This document shows, in pieces, positions 55,500-64,000 of a stretch of DNA of 64,000 bases. Position 1 is the stretch's first letter; each line of letters begins with the position of its first letter. Location of the stretch: contig NC_133770.1 in the NCBI RefSeq assembly GCF_003597395.2, positions 9,290,847 through 9,354,846 of the forward strand, in the 5' to 3' direction. Position numbers and translations under genes: made by a program. The stretch is from Chelonoidis abingdonii. Lineage: Eukaryota; Chordata; Testudines; Testudinidae. Under the pieces are notes generated by a model that saw only the letters and a program-made list of their open reading frames with translations, searched no databases and had not been told where the DNA came from.

Positions 55500-56460
55500 G
55501 GAAATAAAAAATGTAGGCCCTAATTAGAGAATGGGAGACAGAGATTCTGAAAAAGAGTTTGGGGTCATGATGGATAATCATAACATATCAGGGTTGGAAG
55601 GGACCTCAGGAGGTCATCTAGTCCAACTCCCTGCTCAAAGCAGGACCAATCCCCAAACAGATTTTTGCCCCCAATCCCTAAATGGCCCCCTCAAGGACTG
55701 AGCTCACAACCCCGGGTTTAGCAGGCCAGTGCTTAAAACACTGAGCTAGCTTCTCACCCACTCCCATCAGTGGAATGCAAGTGCCTACTGTAATAACATG
55801 GTCAAAAGGGCTAATGTGATCCTTGGATGTGTAAATGGGAATCATGACAAGGAGTAGTGAGGTTATAGTACCTCAATATTTGGCACTTGTGCGCCTGCCG
55901 CATGCAGGTGTCAACAACTCAAAAAAGATGTTGATACATTGGAGAGGGTTCAGAGAAGAGCCACCAAAATAATTAAAAGATTGGAAAAAATGCTGTGTAA
56001 TGATAGATGCCAGGAACTCAGTCTGTTTAGTTGAACAAAGAGAAGATTAAGGAGCGACTTAAATCACAGTCTACAAGTGCCTACATGGGGAACAGAAATT
56101 TCATCATGGGCAATCTAGTAGACAAAGGTGTAACAGGAGCCAAAGGCTGGAAGTTGAACCTGGACAAATTTATACTGAAATTAGGACTCCTAAGAGCTAT
56201 AGTAATACACAGTAAATAATGAATAAGGTGCAGTTTTTTTTTCACAATAAGGCTAATAAGCCATTGGAACAACTTACCAAGGACTGTGGTTGATTCTCCA
56301 TCAGTAGCAATATTAAATCACAATTAGATGTTTTTTTTTCTCTAAAATGTAAGCTCTAGTTCAAACAGGAATTAATTCAGGGAAGTCATAAGACCTGTAT
56401 TATATAGGCAGTAAGACTAGTGATCACAATGGTTCTGTCTGGCCTTACAATCTATGAATT
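55500..56460 (+). mobile_element. CR1/L3-type LINE relic, split by a SINE
   Basis: Forward landmarks: 'gggtcatgatggataatcat', then after the SINE 'aaagggctaatgtgatcctt', 'gagagggttcagagaagagc', 'aactcagtctgtttagttga' and 'taagccattggaacaactta'. It ends with the tail 'ctggccttacaatctatgaa'. It is degraded and older than the SINE it carries. Confidence 0.8.
55575..55765 (-). mobile_element. Tortoise Pol III-type SINE (tRNA head, CR1-like tail)
   Basis: On the - strand the order is a tRNA-like head with an A-box (TAGCTCAGTGTTTTAAGC) and a B-box region (GGTTGTGAGCTCAGTCC), then a unique middle, then the CR1-like tail (GACTAGATGACCTCCTGAGG, CCCTTCCAACCCTGATATG). This is the plan described for the tortoise Pol III SINE, which relies on CR1 machinery. 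It sits inside the CR1 relic at 55500-56460. The tRNA-like part is not a functional tRNA gene. Confidence 0.85.
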
Positions 56461-58543
56461 CTTGGTCAGAGCATGAGTTCAGGGCACAATGCTGGAAACA
56501 CTCAAGTGTGATCTACACTAGTGCTAATATCGGTGCAGATGCACTATTGCTGAAAAATGGCATCACACTTGTTAGTGTAGATGCTGCCAAAGTTTGTTAT
56601 TAAGAACAGAAATTATCTATTGCTTCCTGGACTGCAAACCGTACATAGAAAATAACATGCTAATTCAGCATCAAGTTGCCATATACAGTGTGGAGTGTTT
56701 GGTATGGTGTGCAATTGTGAAAAGACAACCAACCCCTTCAGCTTCTAACATAAGAACTGCCATACTGGGTCAGACCATGGTCCATCATGCCCAGTATCCT
56801 GTCTTCGACATTGGCCCAGACCAGAGCTTCAAGGGCAATGTACAGAACAGGGTAATTATGGAGTGATCTACTCTTGTCTTCCACTCTTGGCTTCTGGTAG
56901 TCAGAGATATAGGGTCGCCCTGAGCATGGGGTTGCGTCCTTGACCATCTTGGCTAATGAAGGGATGGATCACTTGATGATTATCTGTTCTGTTCATTTCC
57001 TCTGAAGCACCTGGCATTGGCCATTGTTGGAAGACAGGATACTGGACTAGACAGACCTTTGGTTTGACCCAGTATGGCCATTTTTAAATCCATCAATGGC
57101 TATTATAAGAACATATATTTCATTAACTTATCCAGTTCTTTTTTTGAACTTCGTTGTGCTTTTGGCCATTACATCATCCCTTGGAAATTAGTTCCACAGG
57201 TTGGTTGTGTGAAAAAGTACTTCTTCTTATTCCTTACTTCCTGCTGCCTATTAATTTAGTTGGGTGACCCCTGGTTTATGTTTTATGGGTAAATAACACT
57301 TCTCTATCCACTTTTTCCATTCATGATTTTATAGATTTCTATCATATTCCCCCCCTCCCCCGAGTTATTTCTTTTCTAAGATGAACACCTCAATCTTTTT
57401 AGTCACTCCTGATATGGAAGCTGTTCCATATACCCTTGATCATGTTTTTGCCCTTATGTTAACCTTTTCCAGTTCCACAATATTGTTTTTGAGATGGGGC
57501 AACTAGAACTGGATAGTATTCAGGATGTAGGCACACTGTGGATTTATACATTGGCATTAAGATATTTTCTGTCCCAGCCCTAGTAGTTCCTACCATTGTT
57601 GTCTTTTTGACTGCTGCTGTGCATTGGGCATATGTTTTCAGACAACTATCCATATAACTCCAACACCCCTCCAACCAGTCAGGAGGTAACAGCTAATTTA
57701 GAACCCATCATTATATATGTATAATTGGGATTATTTTTTGCTGATGTGCATTTCTTTGCACTTATCAACACTGAATTTCATCTGCCATGTTGTTGCCACT
57801 CAGTCACCCAGTTTTGTGAGATGCTGCTAATTCTTGACAGTCTGCTTTGAATTTAACTATCTTGATAATTTTTTATTGTCTGGAAACATTGCCACTTCAC
57901 TGTTCACCCTCTTTCCAGATCATTAATGAATATGTTGAACAGTACAGGTCTGACAGATCCTTGTGGGACCCCATTGTTCACTTCTCTGCATTGTGAAAAT
58001 GGACCATTGATTCCTACCTTTGTTTCCAGTCTTTCAACCTGTTACTGATCCATGAGAGGGCCTTCCCTCTTATCCAGTGGCTACTTAGTTTCCTTAAGAG
58101 TCTTTGGTGAGGGACCTTGTCAAAGGCTTTCTGAAAATCCAAGTACATTATATTGACTGGATCACCCTTATCCCCGTGCTTGTTGACTCCCTCAAAAAAT
58201 TCTAATAGATTGGTGAGGCATAACTTCCCTTTACAAAAGCTGTCTTGACTTTTCCCCAATAAGTCATGTTTATCAAGGGTCTGAAAAGTCTATTCTTTAC
58301 TATAATTTCTACAAGTTTGCTCAGTAGTGAAGTTAGGCTCACTGGACTGTAATTGCCAGGATCTCCTCTGAAGTTACTTTTAAAAATTGGTATTATATTA
58401 GCTAACCTCCCAGTCATCTGGTACAGAGACTGATTTTAGCGATAGATTACATACAATGGTTAGTAGTTCTGCAATTTCATATTTGAGTTCCTCCAGAATT
58501 CTTAGATGAATGCCATCTGATGTTGGTGTTTTATTACTGTTAA

Positions 58544-59025
58544 CAGGTTTCAGTGGTAGCCATGTTGGTCTGTATCAGCAAAAAAACCNNNNNNNNNNNN
58601 NNNNNNNNNNNNNNNNNNNNNNNNNNNNNNNNNNNNNNNNNNNNNNNNNNNNNNNNNNNNNNNNNNNNNNNNNNNNNNNNNNNNNNNNNNNNNNNNNNNN
58701 NNNNNNNNNNNNNNNNNNNNNNNNNTGGTCACTCAATAACAGACCTCAAAGTGGCAACTCTTCAACAAAAAAAACTTCAAAAACAGACTCCAACATGAAG
58801 CTGCAGAACTGGAATTAATTTGCAAACTAGATATCATCAGATTAGGCCTGAATAAAGACTGGGAGTGGTTCGGTCATGTATTTATACCAGCTCCTGTATT
58901 TTTTAACTTCATGCGTCTGATGAAGTGGGTTCTAGCCCACGAAAGCTTATTCCCAATTAAATTTGTTCCTCTCTAAGGTGCCACAAGGAATCTTTGTTTT
59001 TTGGGGTTTTTTTTTTTTTTTTTGC
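58544..59025. mobile_element. Penelope-like foldback element inside CR1, with gap
   Basis: A 12-bp duplication, TATTACTGTTAA, flanks it (58532-58543 and 59026-59037). The left end is the reversed terminus ('caggtttcagtggtagccat') and the right end the forward core ('gcgtctgatgaagtgggttc', 'agcccacgaaagcttattcc'). Between them, right of the gap, is a former coding stretch (GHSITDLKVATLQQKK...) broken by a frameshift at an A8 run near 58766. I do not recognise its product. A T-rich run ends the insert. Confidence 0.75.
58589..58725. other. Assembly gap (137 N)
   Basis: This undetermined run lies within the foldback element. Inverted repeats are a common cause of such gaps. The true length may differ from 137. 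Confidence 0.99.
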
Positions 59026-60623
59026 TATTACTGTTAAGTTTATCAATTTGTTGGAAAATCTCTTCCATTCATGCAACAATTTGGGATAGTATTTGGAATA
59101 GCTGATTTGTCACTCAAAACCTAGCTCTGATTAAGATATCTCCCTCATGTCCTCTGCAGTGAAAACCAATGCAAATAATTAATTTAGTTTCTCTATGATG
59201 GTCTTGTCTTCCTCAAGTACTCTTCTAGCACCTTTGTCGTCTAGTGGCCCCGTTGCTTGTTTGTCAGGCTTCATGCTTCTGTACTTGAAAAAAAAATTAC
59301 TGTTAGTTTTTTACGTCTTTAGCAAGTTGCTTCTCCAATGTTTTCATGGCCTGCCTTCTTATGCTTTTATGTTTTTACTTGCCAGAATGAGTGATCCTTC
59401 CTTCCTGTTTTCCTCATTAGGATTTGACTTCCAAATTTTAAAGGATGCCTTTTTGCTTCTAATGGCCTACATTATTCTGCTGTTTAGCCCTGATGGCATT
59501 CTTTGGGTCCTCATACTGTCTTTTTTTTTAATTTGGGGTATACATTTAATCTGAGCCTCTATTATGGTTTTTTAAAGTATTCTCCGTTCTGCTTGCAGGC
59601 ATTTTACCCTTCTGACCACTTTTTAAAATTTCAGTCTAGCTATCATCCTCATTCTTTTGTAGTTCCCCTTTCTAAAGTTAAATGTTACCGTGATGGGGTG
59701 TCTTTTAGTGTTTTCTCACCTACAAGGCTGCTACCTTTAATTACATTATGGTTGCTATTAATGAGTGGTTCAGTTACAGTTAACCTCTTGGACCTGATCC
59801 TGTGCTCAACTGAGGATTAAATCAAGAATTGCCTCTCCCCTTGTGGGTTCAAGGACTAAGAGCTCCAAGAAGCACTCACTCATAGTGTCTAGAAGTTTTA
59901 TCACTGCATCATGCCTGAGGTGACATTTACCTCATCAGTATGAGAATAGTTGAAATCACCCATTGTGTTTTCTGTTTTTTATAGCCTCTCTAACCTCCCT
60001 TAGCATTTCACAGTCACGTCAACATCCTGGTCAGGTGGTCAGTAGTATATTCCTACTGTTACACTCTTATTATTCAAGCATGGAATTTCTATCCATAGAG
60101 ATTCTATGGTACAGTTTGATTCATTTAACATTTTTACATTATTTGACTCTATACTTTAACATAGTGCCACTGTCCCACCCAGTCATTCCTATATATTTTG
60201 TCCCCTGGTATTACCGTATCCCACTGATTATTCTCATTCCACTAAGTTTCTGCATTGCCTATTATATCAATGTCCTCATTTAATGCCAGGCATCTGTTCA
60301 AGTCTTACTCAATAGTGGGCTGGCTAGGGTGACACAAACCATGACTCTCCATGTCAGAAACAGAGAGACATGCGTGAGGCAATATCTTTGACTGGACTAA
60401 CTTCTTTGTGGAGGAAATAGTCTTTTTATTCTTTGTCATACTCACTGTAACAAACATGACATTTTGGTCAGTGAATCGCTTCTTTGTGGAGAATTACTCC
60501 TCCTAAGCCAGTAATATATGGGACTTTTATGATCAGAACTATTGTACTCCATTAAAGTTAAAATGAAATCCTAATTAAATTCCACAGCTAATAATACTTT
60601 CCCAATGAGTGATGTGTTCTGAC

Positions 60624-60740
60624 TAGGGTGACAGATGTCCTGATTTTATAGGGACAATCCTGATTTTTGGGGCTTTGTATAGGCATTTATCACCCCCACC
60701 CCCTATCCCAATTTTTCACACTTGCTATGTGGTCACCCTA
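60624..60740 (+). mobile_element. Palindrome-ended MITE, forward copy
   Basis: The ends TAGGGTGACAGATGTCC and GTGGTCACCCTA are inverted repeats with TA at both edges. The interior includes 'ttatagggacaatcctgatt'. Same family as 44107-44207. A further partial end lies at about 60328 ('ctagggtgacac'). Confidence 0.75.
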
Positions 60741-61002
60741 GTTCTGAGAACAATTTAAATCACTATTGAAAGCATGTGATCACCTTAAAATTGCTTCATC
60801 CCAAGTGGGGAATGGAGGAAGAATTAAGTTTTGCAGCACTTCTCCCTTTTCCACCGTGCCCGTATCGGTTTAGATTTTAGTTTTTTTCCCTCAGGCAGCT
60901 CCAGAAATCCTCTGTAGTAAGGAGGCTGTTGCCAGGGCTCTCACATTTGCAGTACATTACCTTGAGCCCCGTACTTTGTAGCTATTGCACAATAGGGAGA
61001 AG

Positions 61003-61016
61003 ACTACAATTCCCAT
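61003..61016 (+). promoter_or_regulatory. ACTACAATTCCCAT element (ZNF143/THAP11-type site)
   Basis: ACTACAATTCCC is the core of a motif that marks many vertebrate promoters and is bound by ZNF143/THAP11. A TGACATCA (CRE-like) element follows at about 61043-61050, and GC content rises to 61530. Together these suggest a promoter for a gene that begins near 61 kb and runs out of the window, or for a divergent transcript. No coding start can be named. Confidence 0.45.
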
Positions 61017-63349
61017 AGTACTTCCACATACTGGTACTACAGTGACATCACACATGACAGGGCTGAGAATGGTTGTATAGCAAGAGGAACGAAAATGTAA
61101 GCTCGATGTTTCTTTTACTCCTGTAGTTGGTCCTTGGCAAGCTGAAATCCTTGGTCAGAAGAGGGCTTGCTGGTGCTGCAGCAGATGCATTTAAACGGGG
61201 GGAAAGTGAATTGGCTGTAGGGTGGGTGACATCAAAGGGCAGGCAGTGTTTCTCTCACTAGGTGCAGATCAGCGCTGACTTTGTCTAGGGCAAGCCGTGA
61301 GGAGTGAGTGCTTAGTGCTAATGCTGCTAGTTTATCTTCTGAATTCATACTAGGGGCCTTTTCGCAGCGCACAGACCAAGCCCCTGCCTGCCTCTCTCCC
61401 CTGTTTGTGTATTGTGCTGCTTCAGTGGGTGGAGAAGAGACGCTGGCCATAGCCTGGCAACAGTTTCTATATGCAAGGAGTACTGAGGTGTGTAGTGTGC
61501 GTGTGTCCCATGGCAGCGGTGTTTAGGGGAGGTGGATGAGGTTCAGCAAGGTACAAGACTACGCCACTAGACTTCATGGCACAGGCATCAGCGGGTGCTG
61601 TAGTGCGTCTGGTTGGTATGTTTTAAAACCTCTGCTGCTTTTGCTTCTCCAGTGGCTTGTATCGGTGGGAGGAATGCGCTCAGGGAACGGCTGGTGGTAA
61701 CGTTTGTGCAGGTTTATTTTGGTGGAAGTTGATTCTCACACCTGGAATTCAGTGATATGTGCATTGTCTAGATCAGGGGCGATGTTTGGAGACTCTATGA
61801 ATATTGCTGTTGTAGTGAATGGAAAATACAGTCTAACAAAGCAATTTTTGCAGAATAATATTTTCTAAAGCAGCTAGATTGGTGGCCTGCTTAGAAGAAG
61901 CTGTGATAACTTAGTTGCCTGGCTGTGCCCACCCTTTGTAAATCACCACTGAAATTGCTATTATAAACACTTATCACAAAAGCCCAAGGCTCCAAACTGC
62001 AGTTGTATGTTATTGGTCATTCAAAAGGAGCATTGTACTAGGGAAAAAGACAAATGTATTAGTAGGGAGGACAGGTAGGGATCACCATCTATCACCCCTT
62101 CACTCTATTCAAACTCTAACTCTGAACAGTTTAGTGACTTTCCAGCCAGATAATTTTTCCTCTCATTTCTGTATTTTATGGCTTGTATTACTTGTTAAAT
62201 ATCATGACACACTATTTACCTCAATCTTTGATTCTTTGAGACCTTCATCTGGGTTTCTCTGCTGTAGGAATTTCAAAAATTGCTGATGGAGGGAAGCAGT
62301 TTCTGAATCTTAATCACAGTAGACTAATATAAATAAGAAATAAATCCTTATATGAATGTAATAATGAGCTACCTAGTACATTTAAATCTTGGCACAGGTG
62401 AGGGGAGAGATCTCTTACTTGATGACAAACATTGGCTTGTTGCCGTTAGCTCCTTTTGAGACATTCAGTGCCAGTCAATTTCTTAATGTGTTAGGCATAT
62501 TTTTATAAGTATGTTAGTCTATTTAAACATGAGACTATATTTTGAAGGACAAGAAATGGTATTTTAACAGGTATTAAATAGTGCCCAAATCATCTTTTTT
62601 ATTTTAAATAAAACTTTTAGAACAATATTTGGTAACTTCACTTTTACCTTCATTTTTTTAAATGGCAGGTTTGTTGGTTTTGTACTGTGTCCCTTTTAAG
62701 AAATATTTTTGAAAGGGTTATCTTATGATCTGTAATATGTGATTTATAAAAATATTGAAACCCACTTAAACTGACTTGGTTTTGTTGACATTTTAGTGGG
62801 TCAGAGTTGAGATCTTTTGCCAAACTTGTGTTTAATTGTCCCTCTTGTTCCCTGCTGTACCAGAAGACAATGGATTGTGAGAGAGGTATGAATTAAAAGG
62901 TGAAGGGAAGTGTAGTTAGCTAGTATCAAGCTTCATTATCTCTCAGTAGAACCTGCAATGAGTGACTGTTATTAAATGCTTTAGCAGTGGTTTGACCACT
63001 TAGGAATGTTAGGAATTTTATAGTTTGCCTATTGATAGGGCCAATAAAAGTTGTCTTACCTTGTCCCTCCCTTAAATGAAATATTCTTGAATAGACACCC
63101 ACCATATTTTGAGTCAGAGCCTTCTGGAAAAGATTCTTTTAACTTGAATTTTGCAGACTATTCTAATATGTGACAACTTTATATGAATGCTTCATGAAGA
63201 GTTTTTGAAAGTAAGGAATACTTGTTATGTTTTAATAATCATAGAGCAGAGCTATAAAGTCCCAAACTGTAGAAAAATAATCTTTGTCAGCAAGACTGTT
63301 CTGCACTTTGGGTCCCTTTAATACTATTATGAAATAATTTATACAAAGA

Positions 63350-63421
63350 CTGGTTTCCAGAACTTGAAAGCAGGGGCAAGATCCTCTGGTTTCCAGAACT
63401 TGAAAGCAGGGGCAAGATCCT
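63350..63421 (+). repeat. Exact 36-bp tandem duplication
   Basis: A 36-base unit starting CTGGTTTCCAGAACTTGAAA and ending GGGGCAAGATCCT is repeated twice without a mismatch (63350-63385 and 63386-63421). It is a recent slippage or an assembly artefact. Confidence 0.95.
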
Positions 63422-64000
63422 CCAAACTCGGAACAGCTATTTATATAAATGGTACTTCTGTGTACAAAAGTTTTGTGGCATCAGGCGACAGATGTAATTT
63501 GTAGATTGATTCTTTTTCTTGAAGGTATTTGGGAGCATGTCTGATTCCAAAAGATTGGAAAAAATTGGTGTAGAAACAAGGCACTTATCTGTAACCTATT
63601 TTCATTTTAATTTAGTTTAATTTTACTGTATTTTAAGTAATAAGGCTGTGAATTTGACAGATGGAAATAACAAAATTAAGGTTCTTATGACCACATTTAT
63701 TTGCTCACATTGCACATACATTAATGTTGCCAAGAGAGCTTTAATATTTGGATTTCTTGCTGTCTGAGTTTTGAATCTGCAACCTTAATGTTTCTGCATT
63801 TAATTTTTTTATTTTTTAATCTTTATTAGGAAAAGTACTATAGTAGTGCATACTTCAGAGGTACTGGTGTGTTGTTAGCCAGTGTGTGGATTGGAGACCT
63901 CTGTTCCCCAGTCATTTTTGAAAATTTTTTATGCTCTGTGGCTTTGCAACCCAGAATGGGCCTCCAGAGTGAAAGAGAGAGTGAAGGAAGAGAGTTCCCC

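Larger units (their letters stand above)
56746..60310 (-). mobile_element. Long CR1 LINE copy with RT remnants, twice rearranged
   Basis: This is the reversed CR1 tail (from 'aagaactgccatactgggtc'), 3' UTR, ORF2 and further 5' sequence. On the - strand, RT segments are legible: IIPIFKSNFRGDPGNYSPVS with LTSLLSKLVE (58417 downwards), and in another frame YLDFQKAFDKVPHQRLLRKL (about 58150-58090), the finger/palm block with D-x-x-K-A-F-D. A frameshift separates them and stops are frequent. It is interrupted by a Penelope-like insert at 58544-59025. The tail contains an oppositely oriented tail segment at about 56960-57107. Confidence 0.85.
60741..64000. other. Right end, largely unique sequence
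   Basis: There are few transposon signatures here, unlike the preceding 10 kb. The first 700 bases include a promoter-type motif at 61003 and moderate GC at 61230-61530. No exon can be assigned to a known gene. Possible exons are at about 63525-63590 and 63830 onward. Confidence 0.4.

Noticed and set aside
55695..55765. tRNA-like sequence with A- and B-box blocks
   Set aside because: It is the head of a SINE joined to a CR1-like tail and nested in a LINE, not a free tRNA gene.
59195..60283. Hydrophobic frames of 105-119 codons resembling membrane proteins
   Set aside because: This is the antisense of CR1 ORF sequence in the long - strand LINE. T-rich antisense DNA gives hydrophobic translations.

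Overview
This is eukaryotic, vertebrate DNA, most likely from a turtle (probably a cryptodire). The evidence is indirect but consistent. There are many CR1 LINE fragments. There is one tRNA-derived SINE whose 3' part is CR1-like, which is the layout of the tortoise Pol III SINE. There are Penelope-like 3' tails and many short hAT elements, and two single-copy genes lie in the order seen in mammals. Nothing prokaryotic is present: no operons, no CRISPR array, no phage.

Two genes are well supported, both on the + strand. GJC2 (connexin-47 type gap-junction protein) has its whole reading frame in one exon at 14166-15419, behind a splice acceptor at 14145. IBA57 (mitochondrial [4Fe-4S] cluster assembly factor) has three coding exons: 32763-33109, 37293-37639 and 41212-41606. 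They join in phase to give 362 residues. GJC2 and IBA57 are also adjacent and in the same orientation in human, so this is a conserved syntenic pair. They do not act in one pathway. GUK1 and OBSCN, which flank the pair in human, were not found.

The layout is as follows. 0-14 kb: no gene, with MIR, L2 and CR1 relics, palindromic repeats and five hAT-type insertions between 4.8 and 8.8 kb. 14-21.6 kb: GJC2 and a long 3' flank that may be 3' UTR up to an AATAAA at 21491. 21.6-32.4 kb: CR1, hAT, Penelope-like and MIR copies. 32.4-41.6 kb: the IBA57 promoter and gene, with large CR1 copies in both introns and an assembly gap in intron 1. 41.6-50 kb: repeats. 50-51.1 kb: a minisatellite abutting a CpG island that is probably the promoter of an unidentified gene, with a possible first coding exon on the - strand. 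51.9-53.4 kb: a DNA transposon split by a solo LTR. 54-60.7 kb: nested LINE, SINE and foldback elements and a second gap. 60.7-64 kb: largely unique DNA with a promoter-type motif at 61003.

The most informative content beyond the genes is a well-preserved record of transposition. Many insertions still show target-site duplications readable by eye: 8 bp for hAT, 9-13 bp for Penelope-like tails, 5 bp for the LTR. I found no convincing undescribed biological system. The best candidates for something new are the foldback Penelope-like elements, the CpG-island/minisatellite locus at 50-51 kb, and the possible exons at the right edge.
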